Below are positions 9,030 through 18,261 of a stretch of 64,000 bases of DNA, one piece after another. The stretch's first letter is position 1; every line of letters starts with the position of its first letter. The notes beneath the pieces are model-generated. The model was not told the origin of the DNA. It searched no databases and saw nothing but the letters and a program-made list of their open reading frames with translations. Source of the DNA: Gracilimonas sp034520725 (lineage in GTDB: Bacteria > Bacteroidota > Rhodothermia > Balneolales > Balneolaceae). The position numbers were made by a program, and so were the translations under genes. Where the stretch lies: contig JAXHNH010000013.1 in NCBI GenBank assembly GCA_034520725.1, positions 1 through 64,000 on the forward strand, written 5' to 3'.

Positions 9030-10391
9030 ATGAAAACCATTAATCCCGCTACCGGCGAAACCCTCAAGGAATATAAGGAAATGGATATGGAGGAAATCGA
9101 CTCCATCATCGTAAGAGCAAATAAGGAACAAGAGGAATGGAAGGAAAAAGATCTAAATGTAAGGGCCGGATACCTCAGGAAAATTGCTAACCTACTAAGG
9201 GAGCGAAAGAATGAACTGGCGGCATTGATGACCAAAGAAATGGGTAAACCTTTGGCACAGGGAGTTGGTGAAGCTGAAAAATGTGCATGGGTTTGTGAAT
9301 ATTACGCGGACAATGCCGAAGTTTTTCTGGAAGATGATGTGATAGAAACGGATGCCTCCAAAAGCTATGTCACATTCAATCCACTTGGAGTGGTATTGGC
9401 TATCATGCCATGGAATTTTCCTTTTTGGCAGCTCTTCCGGTTTGCAGCACCGGCGCTTATGGCCGGTAACGGAGCCATCCTTAAACATTCTACAAATACC
9501 ACGGGATGTGCCCTTGAGATAGAAAAGATTATACATGACTCAGGTATACCTAAAGACCTCTTCAGAACGATAGTGCGGGATAAGAACGGAATGAAAGAAG
9601 TGATCCAGCATGAAGGTATTGCAGCTATAACTCTGACCGGAAGCACGAGAGCCGGACAAGCAGTTGCAGCTCAGGCCGGGGAAACATTGAAAAAAACTGT
9701 GCTTGAACTCGGAGGCAGTGATCCTTACATCATCCTTGAAGATGCTGATATTAAAAAAGCGGCAGAAACCTGTGCCACATCACGACTAATAAACAGCGGA
9801 CAAAGTTGTATTGCCGCAAAGCGATTCATAGTCACTGAAAAAATCTATGATGAATTTACAGAGGAATTCACCCAAATAATGAAATCCAAAAAAGTAGGAG
9901 ATCCGTTTGAGGAAGAAACAGATGTTGGTCCGCAGGCACGAAGAGATCTTCGCGATGAACTGCATGATCAGGTTCTAAAAAGTATTGAAAAAGGAGCTAA
10001 GGCAATTATAGGTGGGGAAAAACCTGAGGGTGAAGGAGCTTATTATCCCGTAACCATTCTTGATAATGTTGGCCCGGGAATGCCGGCTTATGAAGAAGAA
10101 TTATTTGGTCCTGTGGCGGCAATCATCAAAGTGAAAGATGAGGCTGAAGCGATCAGAGTAGCCAATGATACCGATTTCGGACTTGGAGCTGCCGTCTTTT
10201 CGCAGGATGAAAACAGAGCCGAACAAATTGCTGCAACTAAATTAGAAGCCGGTTGCTGCTTCGTTAACGAGTTTGTGAAATCTGACCCAAGACTTCCATT
10301 TGGCGGGATTAAGAAATCCGGATATGGACGGGAGCTCAGCCTTTATGGAATCAGGGAATTTGTTAATGAGAAGACGGTTTATATAAAGTGA
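9030..10391 (+). CDS. NAD(P)-dependent aldehyde dehydrogenase (succinate-semialdehyde type)
   Basis: Aldehyde dehydrogenase superfamily protein of 453 residues, starting directly with MKTINPATGETL as short succinate-semialdehyde dehydrogenases do. Catalytic features: LELGGSDPYIIL with the general-base Glu, and INSGQSCIAAKR with the nucleophilic Cys (about C260). The end FGGIKKSGYGRELSLYGIREF is typical. It oxidises an aldehyde to the acid with NAD(P)+. The aminotransferase upstream may feed it, together forming a two-step 4-aminobutyrate-to-succinate route; that link is inference from adjacency only. Confidence 0.85.
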   Translation: MKTINPATGETLKEYKEMDMEEIDSIIVRANKEQEEWKEKDLNVRAGYLRKIANLLRERKNELAALMTKEMGKPLAQGVGEAEKCAWVCEYYADNAEVFLEDDVIETDASKSYVTFNPLGVVLAIMPWNFPFWQLFRFAAPALMAGNGAILKHSTNTTGCALEIEKIIHDSGIPKDLFRTIVRDKNGMKEVIQHEGIAAITLTGSTRAGQAVAAQAGETLKKTVLELGGSDPYIILEDADIKKAAETCATSRLINSGQSCIAAKRFIVTEKIYDEFTEEFTQIMKSKKVGDPFEEETDVGPQARRDLRDELHDQVLKSIEKGAKAIIGGEKPEGEGAYYPVTILDNVGPGMPAYEEELFGPVAAIIKVKDEAEAIRVANDTDFGLGAAVFSQDENRAEQIAATKLEAGCCFVNEFVKSDPRLPFGGIKKSGYGRELSLYGIREFVNEKTVYIK

Positions 10392-10534
10392 TTGGTGACA
10401 AGTGAGGAAGTGAGCGAGGCAGAATTCTGTATTTCAATTTTTCTATGAAAACATGTTTATGAAACTACTTCATATCTCCTCACTTTATAACTTATCTCCT
10501 TATCTTACATACTTAATCAATTTTTGAGAAAACT

Positions 10535-12253
10535 GTGCGAATAAGACTTGAGCAAATTAATCCGGTTATTGGTGATCTGAGTGGGAACAAGGATCGTATT
10601 CTTAATTCTATAAAGAATGCTGAAGAAGACGATATAGAGCTGCTATTGCTTCCCGAACTTGTGACCTGTGGATACCCGCCTATGGACCTTCTTGAAAGGC
10701 AAGTATTTCGGGATCTGATCTATCTGGTAAATCAGGACATCATCGAGGCTACGGGTGATACGGCCGTGATCTTTGGGTCCGTTACTGAGAATCACTCTAA
10801 AGTTGGAAGGGGTATCTATAATTCAGCTATTGTGGCACAGAATGGAGAGGAAATTGACCGTGTTCACAAAGCATTACTCCCGACATACGATGTTTTTGAT
10901 GATCTCAGGTATTTTGAACCGGGAAGTGAATTCCATCCGGTCGAGGTGAATGGGGTGAAAATGGGGATCACAGTCTGCGAGGATATCTGGTACAATGATA
11001 ACGACATTCAATATCATACATATTCCGTGAATCCTGCACAGATTTTAGCAGACAATGGAGCTGAAGTGATCATTAATATTTCGGCTTCACCTTTCAACAA
11101 AAACAAACCGGTTACGCGAAAAAATATGCTGCAGAAACATGCACTCGGAGTTGGGTTACCTCTGTTGTATGTAAATCAGGTTGGAGCGCAGACAGAACTG
11201 GTTTTTGACGGTGATTCTCTGGCTTTTGACAGTACCGGTACTATGGTAGCCCGATCAAAAAGGTTTGTTGAAGACATTGTTGATGTGAAAATGAACGCTG
11301 AAAATGGTTCGGTTTCCGCGATCACAGACGTTTCAGAAAACCTTAAAAACCCATTTGTTGAGAAAGCCGTTTTTGAAGGGTTGGTAACCGGGGTAAAAGA
11401 TTATCTGCACAAAACCAAAGCTGCTGAAAAAGTCGTACTGGGATTAAGTGGGGGGATAGATTCAGCCCTGACGGCCGTCATTGCTAAGGAAGCTTTGGGA
11501 GCTGAAAATGTGATCGTAGTGACCATGCCGTCTGAATTTTCCTCAGAAGGCAGCGTGAGTGATTCAGAGCTTTTAGCGAAAAATCTGGGAATTGAGCTGC
11601 TCGAGATTCCCATCAAAGATATTTACGAGTCGTTTACGGACGCATTGCAACCACAGTTTGAAGAAACCGAATTCGGAGTAGCTGAAGAAAACCTGCAAAG
11701 CCGATCAAGAGGCGTGATCCTGATGGCATTGGCCAATAAATTTGGCTACATGTTGCTGAATACCGGAAATAAATCAGAAATGGCGGTAGGTTATTGTACT
11801 TTGTATGGAGATATGGCCGGTGGACTCTCAGTGATCTCTGATCTTTACAAAACTGAAGTGTACGATATTTGTCAGTGGTTGAATGAGGAATATTACAAGA
11901 AGGAGATGATTCCGGAAAATATTATTAACAAACCACCAAGTGCAGAATTGAGGCCGGATCAAAAAGATTCAGATTCTTTGCCTGATTATGGAACTTTAGA
12001 TAGCATTCTTAGATATTACATCGAACAGCAATGTTCAAGAGATGAGATCATTCAAACCGGATTCGACGGCGAACTGGTGGATAAAGTGATCAGGTTGGTC
12101 GATCTAAATGAACACAAAAGATTCCAGGCACCTCCCGGATTAAAAATGTCAGTCAAGGCATTTGGAACAGGGCGAAGATGGCCTCTGGCTCAGCAATGGA
12201 CCGGACAAGAAAAGAAACTCACTGAAAACAGGAAGATCTCAATCGGCGGGTAA
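10535..12253 (+). CDS. nadE: Glutamine-dependent NAD+ synthetase
   Basis: A 572-residue two-domain enzyme for the last step of NAD synthesis. The N-terminal nitrilase-type glutaminase (residues 1-260) has LLLPELVTCGYP with the catalytic Glu, and MGITVCEDIWY with the nucleophile Cys (about C148). The C-terminal ATP-dependent synthetase has the pyrophosphatase loop GLSGGIDSALT (about 303-313) and LNTGNKSEMAVGYCTLYGD. The start is GTG at 10535 after a weak ribosome site. Length is normal for the glutamine-using type. It heads the plus-strand run that continues through the ompH-like genes. Confidence 0.95.
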   Translation: MRIRLEQINPVIGDLSGNKDRILNSIKNAEEDDIELLLLPELVTCGYPPMDLLERQVFRDLIYLVNQDIIEATGDTAVIFGSVTENHSKVGRGIYNSAIVAQNGEEIDRVHKALLPTYDVFDDLRYFEPGSEFHPVEVNGVKMGITVCEDIWYNDNDIQYHTYSVNPAQILADNGAEVIINISASPFNKNKPVTRKNMLQKHALGVGLPLLYVNQVGAQTELVFDGDSLAFDSTGTMVARSKRFVEDIVDVKMNAENGSVSAITDVSENLKNPFVEKAVFEGLVTGVKDYLHKTKAAEKVVLGLSGGIDSALTAVIAKEALGAENVIVVTMPSEFSSEGSVSDSELLAKNLGIELLEIPIKDIYESFTDALQPQFEETEFGVAEENLQSRSRGVILMALANKFGYMLLNTGNKSEMAVGYCTLYGDMAGGLSVISDLYKTEVYDICQWLNEEYYKKEMIPENIINKPPSAELRPDQKDSDSLPDYGTLDSILRYYIEQQCSRDEIIQTGFDGELVDKVIRLVDLNEHKRFQAPPGLKMSVKAFGTGRRWPLAQQWTGQEKKLTENRKISIGG

Positions 12254-12355
12254 TTTAACTGACGTACTCTCGTTGTCCGTTTTGTTAGTAATGTTCCCAA
12301 TTCAGTTCATTTATTAGTACTTTACAGCGCAATTTATAATATCACTCTCATCTAC

Positions 12356-14365
12356 ATGCAAAATTTGTTACCAAAGACTCTACTCGTACTAATCGTGTGT
12401 GCATTTCTCTCTACGGGATTAAAAGCTCAACAGGATTCGACCGTCAAAATAGATATTGATGAAATGCCTTTAAGATTGCTGGATTATCAGAATCCAATGC
12501 AGGGCTTAGGCGCTGAGGAAGGGTTGAAAAAACAGCCTGCCATGCAAGAACTGGATGGATTTCAGAAAGACATCATGAGACGGATAGCTGATATCTACAT
12601 GGTCCATGTAAAGGCATTGGAAGCTCAGGTGAACAATGATCCATTGGAAGCTGAGAATCAGATCAACAATGCACTGGCTGCTACTCAGAATTTACTGGAT
12701 GAATATCCGGAGATCAGTGGTGACAGAAGATACAATGAGCTATACCGATCGGTTATTTCTGAGTATCGCGAATTTTATGGCATTAATGAGACCGGTAATG
12801 AAGCGCAGGGAGAGATCTTTACGGTTCAGGAGGAACTCTTCTCGGAAGACGATAGCTGGATGGTCGATAACTATGATTTTCCCGATGACCTAAACTTCAA
12901 CAAAACGGATGTCCCACTTATTCAGAATGATAAGGTCAATCGCCACTTAGTTTATTACACATTACGTCGGCCTGAAGTTATGGAAACATGGTTGACTCGA
13001 GCGGTTAAATACCAACCGATGATGCGCAAAATTTTCAGGGAAGAAGGTACTCCTGAAGAACTGACCTACCTGGCATTTATTGAGAGTGGCTTGAATCCCA
13101 AAGCACAAAGCTGGGCTGCTGCTGTAGGCATGTGGCAGTTTATCCGTGCTACCGGTTCCGTCTATGGACTTGAAGTAAACTGGTGGGTTGATGAACGCCG
13201 GGATCCAGAGAAAGCGACACGTGCCGCTGCCCGACACTTAAAAGATCTTTATAACATATGGGGCGACTGGCATTTAGCCATGGCCAACTACAACATTAGC
13301 CCTCGCGGACTAAAACGCGCGATTCGCAGAGCCGGTGGGGTTGAGGATTATTGGGCGGCCTATCCTTATTTGCCAAGAGAAACCCGCGGATATGTTCCCG
13401 GCTTTATTGCAACTACCATGATCGGTATGAATCCTGAAGAATTTGGGTTTCAAAAATCCTATCCGGGCGAAGCCTACTCTTATGATGTAGTTGAGGTTGA
13501 TGGACTGATGGAATTGACGGATCTGGCAAATGCTGCCGGAATTACCGTTGAAGAATTGAAAGATTTTAACCCTGAGCTGTTACGCTGGGCAACCCCTCCG
13601 GGTAATAAATATCCTCTGAAGATCCCAGGTACTGTTAATAAGCAGGAATTTTTAGCGGCTTACAATGAGATACCTAAAGATAATCGCAGTCAGAATATCA
13701 CCATGCATACTGTTCGCCGCGGTGAATCACTGGGTATCATTGCCAGAAAATATGGAACTACAGTAGCCGGTCTCTATGGATCGAATGAAAGTCTGTCCAG
13801 TACAATTTACCCTGGACAGAAGATCGTTGTACCTCTTCCAAGAGGTAGTGCTTCACAGATATCAGCAAATCAGCCTACGAATCAGCAACGTAGTGTAAAC
13901 ACAAGCAGAAGTACATCAAGGACAGCATCTGCCCCGGCTAACACAACGCCGGTTACCTATAAAGTTAAAACCGGTGATACAGTCGGTCACATTGCTGAGT
14001 GGTTTGATGTCCGTGCCTGGAATATCAGAAGCTGGAATGGCATCGGAAATACGATCCGGGTTGGTCAAAGCCTGACCATACATGTACCTGACAGCAGGCT
14101 GGCTCACTATTCTAAAATTGATGATATGAGCTATGCTGAGAAGCAGGAGATCGAGAGAAAGCAGCGAAGAGGTGAAAATATCTTTATTGCATCTGCATCA
14201 ACAGGATCTGATGGAAATACTACGACCTATACGGTTCAACGGAATGATACTTTGAGTGAGATCGCTGAGAGTTTTGGAATGGGGCTCAGTGAGCTTAGAA
14301 GACTGAATAATATTAGCGGTAACCAAATTTATGTAGGCCAGACTCTACGCATTTCAGCCAATTAA
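12356..14365 (+). CDS. Membrane-bound lytic transglycosylase with LysM repeats (MltD-like)
   Basis: Exported murein hydrolase of 669 residues, cleaving the glycan backbone of peptidoglycan. Residues 1-25 form a signal peptide ending in LKAQQ. The SLT domain lies at about 220-340, with the catalytic Glu in LAFIESGLNP (about E243) and AVGMWQFIRATG. Three clear LysM peptidoglycan-binding repeats follow at about 449-493, 532-577 and 622-668, separated by a Ser/Thr/Asn-rich linker. A further LysM-like stretch lies near 380-425. It is six bases upstream of the S41 protease gene, so the two are likely cotranscribed. Confidence 0.92.
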   Translation: MQNLLPKTLLVLIVCAFLSTGLKAQQDSTVKIDIDEMPLRLLDYQNPMQGLGAEEGLKKQPAMQELDGFQKDIMRRIADIYMVHVKALEAQVNNDPLEAENQINNALAATQNLLDEYPEISGDRRYNELYRSVISEYREFYGINETGNEAQGEIFTVQEELFSEDDSWMVDNYDFPDDLNFNKTDVPLIQNDKVNRHLVYYTLRRPEVMETWLTRAVKYQPMMRKIFREEGTPEELTYLAFIESGLNPKAQSWAAAVGMWQFIRATGSVYGLEVNWWVDERRDPEKATRAAARHLKDLYNIWGDWHLAMANYNISPRGLKRAIRRAGGVEDYWAAYPYLPRETRGYVPGFIATTMIGMNPEEFGFQKSYPGEAYSYDVVEVDGLMELTDLANAAGITVEELKDFNPELLRWATPPGNKYPLKIPGTVNKQEFLAAYNEIPKDNRSQNITMHTVRRGESLGIIARKYGTTVAGLYGSNESLSSTIYPGQKIVVPLPRGSASQISANQPTNQQRSVNTSRSTSRTASAPANTTPVTYKVKTGDTVGHIAEWFDVRAWNIRSWNGIGNTIRVGQSLTIHVPDSRLAHYSKIDDMSYAEKQEIERKQRRGENIFIASASTGSDGNTTTYTVQRNDTLSEIAESFGMGLSELRRLNNISGNQIYVGQTLRISAN

Positions 14366-14371
14366 ATTTTT

Positions 14372-16018
14372 ATGGCTTTAAACAAAACCAAATCACGTCT
14401 TTTTATTATTGGAATAGTAATCGCTGTTGCGTCTGCGGGGCTCTTTGCCCAACAAACAGATATCTATTTCCTGATCAAAAAGAACTTCAGCATTTTCAGT
14501 AAGGCCTATGAAAACGTGGCGCTGGAATATGTGGATGAGGTGGACCCGGAGATACTGATGCGTAACGGCATTGATGCCATGCTGGAGACTTTGGATCCTT
14601 ACACCGTGATGTTCAATGAGTCTCAGAATGAACAATCCGAGATCATGTCGCGTGGGAATTATGCCGGCATTGGCATTGAAGCGGGTTACAGAGATGGTGA
14701 GGTTGTGGTTGTAGCACCGATGGAAGGCGGACCCGCAGATGAAGTTGGAATACGTGCAGGAGACGTGATCGTTGCTGTTGATGGCGTTTCGACTGAAGGG
14801 TTACAGCCAGAAGAAGTGAATACCCTTACAAGCGGTGAGGTGGGTTCTGAGGTAACAATGAGCATCCAAAGATTTGGGCTCGAACAAACCCTTGATTTTA
14901 CTATCACGCGCGAAAGAATTGAAGTCTCAAATATATCCTATACCGGTTTGGTAGGTGATAATGAGGACGCAGGTTATATCCGCTTGAGTCAGTTTGGAAT
15001 TAATTCAGCTGAGGAGATCCGTAAGTCAATTGAGGAACTTTCCGGTCAGAAAAATCTTAATGGTCTGATCCTGGATCTGCGTGATAATCCGGGCGGAATA
15101 CTTCAGGAGGCTGTGGCTATCATAGACAAGTTTGTAGAACCGGGGTTGACCGTGGTTGATATAAGGGGAAGGGTGTCTGAGTACAACCAAACCTTTACCA
15201 CTGAAGAACCCGTCATGTTTGATAAACCGGTTGTTGTTCTGATGAATGGAGGAAGTGCCAGTGCTTCAGAAGTTGTTGCCGGCGCTCTACAGGATCTGGA
15301 CCGAGCCGTTATTTTAGGTGAACAAAGTTTTGGAAAAGGACTGGTTCAGGTAGTAAAACCATTACCTTACAACACTTCTCTAAAAATCACCATTTCTCGA
15401 TACTATATTCCAAGTGGCAGAAGTATTCAGGCTGTTCAGTACACCCACCAGGGGCGGAATGCAGTGGTTATGAACGCAGACAGTTCACGACGCGAGTTTA
15501 GAACCCGAAACGGACGGGTCGTATATGAAGGTCGCGGGATAGAACCCGATCTTGAAACAGCTGATGAGAAACCCAGTATCCTGGAAGTTAAATTACTTCA
15601 AACCGGATCATACTTCGATTTTGCTACAGAGTACGAATCGCAGAATCAGAATTTTGGATATAGCGAACTGCCTGAGTCTGTGTTTGAGGATTTTAAAGCT
15701 TTTCTGCAGGTCCGCGATTTCAGTTTTACGACTGATTCTGAAAAACTTTTAGAACGCTTATCAGAACAACTCAATGACGTTGATAATACTCAATCACAGT
15801 TAACAGAACTCAATGAAGCCATTGAAAACGAAAAGCAGAAAATGTTCAAGAGCGATGCCTCTGATATTAAAAATCAACTGTTTCTTGAGATCAAATCACG
15901 ATATGAAGGTCAGTCCGGTAAGGTAAAGGCGGGACTCACTACTGACCGAGATCTAATTGAAGCTTTGAATATTATACGCGACCAAAGTCGGTACGCTAAC
16001 ATGTTGTCCGGGGAATAA
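14372..16018 (+). CDS. S41-family C-terminal processing protease (CtpA-like)
   Basis: Periplasmic serine protease of 548 residues. An N-terminal signal or anchor (residues 9-27) is followed by a PDZ domain (about 90-165, with YAGIGIEAGY and GIRAGDVIVAVDG) and the S41 catalytic domain. The nucleophile serine lies in MNGGSASASEVVAG (around residue 297) and the lysine in EQSFGKGLVQ. A charged coiled-coil-like tail covers the last 120 residues. Such proteases trim C-termini of envelope proteins or murein hydrolases. Its place directly after a lytic transglycosylase makes a role in cell-wall turnover likely, by inference. Confidence 0.92.
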   Translation: MALNKTKSRLFIIGIVIAVASAGLFAQQTDIYFLIKKNFSIFSKAYENVALEYVDEVDPEILMRNGIDAMLETLDPYTVMFNESQNEQSEIMSRGNYAGIGIEAGYRDGEVVVVAPMEGGPADEVGIRAGDVIVAVDGVSTEGLQPEEVNTLTSGEVGSEVTMSIQRFGLEQTLDFTITRERIEVSNISYTGLVGDNEDAGYIRLSQFGINSAEEIRKSIEELSGQKNLNGLILDLRDNPGGILQEAVAIIDKFVEPGLTVVDIRGRVSEYNQTFTTEEPVMFDKPVVVLMNGGSASASEVVAGALQDLDRAVILGEQSFGKGLVQVVKPLPYNTSLKITISRYYIPSGRSIQAVQYTHQGRNAVVMNADSSRREFRTRNGRVVYEGRGIEPDLETADEKPSILEVKLLQTGSYFDFATEYESQNQNFGYSELPESVFEDFKAFLQVRDFSFTTDSEKLLERLSEQLNDVDNTQSQLTELNEAIENEKQKMFKSDASDIKNQLFLEIKSRYEGQSGKVKAGLTTDRDLIEALNIIRDQSRYANMLSGE

Positions 16019-16021
16019 TAG

Positions 16022-16873
16022 ATGCTTCCTAAAGCCGATATGCATATTCATACTACCTGTTCTGATGGGAAGTTATTGCCTGCTGAGGTAATTGAGCTTG
16101 CCAAAGAAAAAAAGCTTTCAGCACTTTCCATAACCGATCACGATACCTATAAAGGTTATCATTTAGCAAAAGAAAAAGCAGATGAATACGGTATCGAATT
16201 GATCTCCGGTTGTGAGATCACTTCTACGATCGATGATAAAGAAGCCCATATTCTGGCCTATTATTTTGATCCGGACACTGATTACCTGGAGAAATTCTTA
16301 AGCGAACAGAGAAAGGCAAGAAGTAAGCGCATCAAAGGCATTATCAAGACCGTTCAAAAAACCGGTGTGGATGTGGATTATGATGAGGTTTGGGCAGAAG
16401 CAAATGGTGCTAATATTGGCCGGCCCCATCTGGCCCGAGTGCTCACGCAAAAGGGATATGTCAGCAGTCCTAAAGAAGCTTTTATAAGATATTTAAGCAA
16501 TCAAAAGCTTGGAACCATTGAGAACACCTATCCTGATTATCGGGAGGTGATCGAGATAGTAAAGAATGTGGGAGGGGCTTGCGTGTTGGCTCACCCCGGA
16601 AGGTTGTATTCCGCTGATGAAGTTAAGAAATTCATAGAGGCCGGAATAGATGGTATTGAATGCATTCATCCAAGCCATAACTACCCCTTACAAAAGAAGT
16701 ATACTGAGATATGTGATGAGCATGGTTTGTTGATGACAGGTGGTAGTGATACCCATGAAGGCAAAGATGCCGGATATACGAATCTGGGTGTAGTTACTAT
16801 AGCCTATAAACATGTTGAAAAGGTTAAAAGGATGACGACCCAGAGAAAGAATATTGTAGAAATAAAAGATTAG
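16022..16873 (+). CDS. PHP-domain phosphoesterase
   Basis: A 283-residue PHP hydrolase with the metal-ligand series DMHIHTTCSDG, SITDHDTYKGYH, SGCEIT, LAHPGR and GGSDTHEG. These match the family of 3',5'-nucleotide bisphosphate phosphatases/5'-3' RNases (RNase AM type), but the exact substrate cannot be assigned. It begins three bases after the S41 protease stop and ends four bases before ribH, so it is clearly part of the same transcription unit. Confidence 0.85.
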   Translation: MLPKADMHIHTTCSDGKLLPAEVIELAKEKKLSALSITDHDTYKGYHLAKEKADEYGIELISGCEITSTIDDKEAHILAYYFDPDTDYLEKFLSEQRKARSKRIKGIIKTVQKTGVDVDYDEVWAEANGANIGRPHLARVLTQKGYVSSPKEAFIRYLSNQKLGTIENTYPDYREVIEIVKNVGGACVLAHPGRLYSADEVKKFIEAGIDGIECIHPSHNYPLQKKYTEICDEHGLLMTGGSDTHEGKDAGYTNLGVVTIAYKHVEKVKRMTTQRKNIVEIKD

Positions 16874-16877
16874 ATAA

Positions 16878-17342
16878 ATGGAAATGATAGAAGGTTCAAC
16901 AACACCCGGAAAAGTAAAAATAGGAATCGTTGTATCTCGGTGGAATTCCATGATAACAGATAAAATGCTGGATGGAGCTTTAAAAGCACTTAGATCGAAT
17001 GGAATACAGGATGATGATATCACGGTGGTAAAATGCCCAGGTTCGTACGAAATTCCACTGGCTGTCCAAAAACTGATGCAAAATAGAAAATTGGACGGAG
17101 TGATCGCTCTTGGTGTAGTGATCAGAGGTGGTACACCACACTTTGAGTACGTCTGTGATGCCGTGAACAGAGGAATTACCGATCTCATATTAAAACATAA
17201 TAAACCGATAGCCTTTGGAGTTCTAACAACGGATGACGTAAAGCAAGCACTTGAACGTGCGGGCGAGAAAGGTAACAAAGGGGGTGAAGCCGCTTTAGCT
17301 CTGCTCGAAATGATATCCGTTGAACAAAAACTATCTAACTGA
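16878..17342 (+). CDS. ribH: 6,7-dimethyl-8-ribityllumazine synthase
   Basis: A 154-residue lumazine synthase, the penultimate step of riboflavin synthesis, condensing the pyrimidine with dihydroxybutanone phosphate. Typical blocks are VVSRWNSMITDKMLDGA, VKCPGSYEIPLAVQKL, GVVIRGGTPHFEYVCDAV with the catalytic His, and IAFGVLTTDDVKQALERAG. Length is standard. No other rib gene is adjacent and no FMN riboswitch was recognised upstream, since the gene lies inside the operon. Confidence 0.95.
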   Translation: MEMIEGSTTPGKVKIGIVVSRWNSMITDKMLDGALKALRSNGIQDDDITVVKCPGSYEIPLAVQKLMQNRKLDGVIALGVVIRGGTPHFEYVCDAVNRGITDLILKHNKPIAFGVLTTDDVKQALERAGEKGNKGGEAALALLEMISVEQKLSN

Positions 17343-17416
17343 ATAAATTAATAGACCTTGATAAAGGACGTTCAAAGCTCTAATTTTCAAAGCTTCAAAA
17401 CCACCTTGGAAAACAC

Positions 17417-18244
17417 TTGAAAGAGCTTACAATAACAAAAGAAATACAGACTGAAGAAGACAAAAGGAATCAGGAAATTCTTAAGAATTCCGGTGAGATT
17501 CCTTTACACATTGCAATCATTATGGATGGCAATGGAAGATGGGCGAAAAATAAAGGTAGCATTCGCCTGCATGGTCACAAAGTTGGTGTTGATTCTGTTC
17601 GGGACATTACAGAATCATGCGCCCAGTTGGGAGTCAAATATCTGACTCTCTATGCATTTTCTACAGAAAATTGGGGTCGGCCATCCACTGAAGTGCGAGG
17701 ACTTATGAAGCTTCTCGTATCTTCGCTTAGAAAAGAAGCTGAAAACCTCAATAAAAATGATATCAGACTTTCAACGATCGGTCAGCTTGATCGTTTTCCG
17801 CAGAGCTGCCAGACCGAGCTTAAAGAAGCTATAGAACTTACTAAAGATAACAACCGACTTGAACTTTGTCTCGCTCTAAGCTATTCAGGTCGCTGGGATA
17901 TCACTGAAGCTGTCAAAAAGATCGCGACTCATGTAAAAGAAGGACGGTTGGACCCAGAGCTGATCAACGATCAGATGATAGGTGACCATCTTTCAACAGC
18001 AGACGTACCCGATCCTGATCTTATAATTCGCACAAGTGGTGAATACCGGATCAGTAACTTCCTGCTATGGCAGCTGGCTTATTCCGAATTGTACATTACC
18101 GAAACATATTGGCCGGATTTCCGCAGAGATGAACTATACGAATCCATACGATCCTATCAGGGCAGAGACAGAAGATTTGGAAAAATCTCAGGTTCTGAAG
18201 ACGAAAAAGCAGGTTCATCCCGTTTATTTAACAAAAAATCATAA
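17417..18244 (+). CDS. uppS: Isoprenyl transferase (undecaprenyl diphosphate synthase type)
   Basis: Cis-prenyltransferase of 275 residues making the lipid carrier for cell-wall synthesis. The active-site motif IAIIMDGNGRWAKNKG (from about residue 33) and LTLYAFSTENWGRP are clear, as are DPDLIIRTSGEYRISNFLLWQLAYSE and the terminal region with RDRRFG. The start is TTG at 17417; no ATG exists before the essential MDGNGRW, so a non-ATG start is needed. It lies 17 bases before bamA, a common arrangement in this bacterial group. Confidence 0.94.
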   Translation: MKELTITKEIQTEEDKRNQEILKNSGEIPLHIAIIMDGNGRWAKNKGSIRLHGHKVGVDSVRDITESCAQLGVKYLTLYAFSTENWGRPSTEVRGLMKLLVSSLRKEAENLNKNDIRLSTIGQLDRFPQSCQTELKEAIELTKDNNRLELCLALSYSGRWDITEAVKKIATHVKEGRLDPELINDQMIGDHLSTADVPDPDLIIRTSGEYRISNFLLWQLAYSELYITETYWPDFRRDELYESIRSYQGRDRRFGKISGSEDEKAGSSRLFNKKS

Positions 18245-18261
18245 GCATTTAAACAAAAGGC

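Noticed and set aside
10400..10485. Inverted repeat AAGTGAGGA/TCCTCACTT between the aldehyde dehydrogenase and nadE.
   Set aside because: The 68-base loop and absence of a T-run make it neither a terminator nor a clear operator; likely chance or degenerate repeat.
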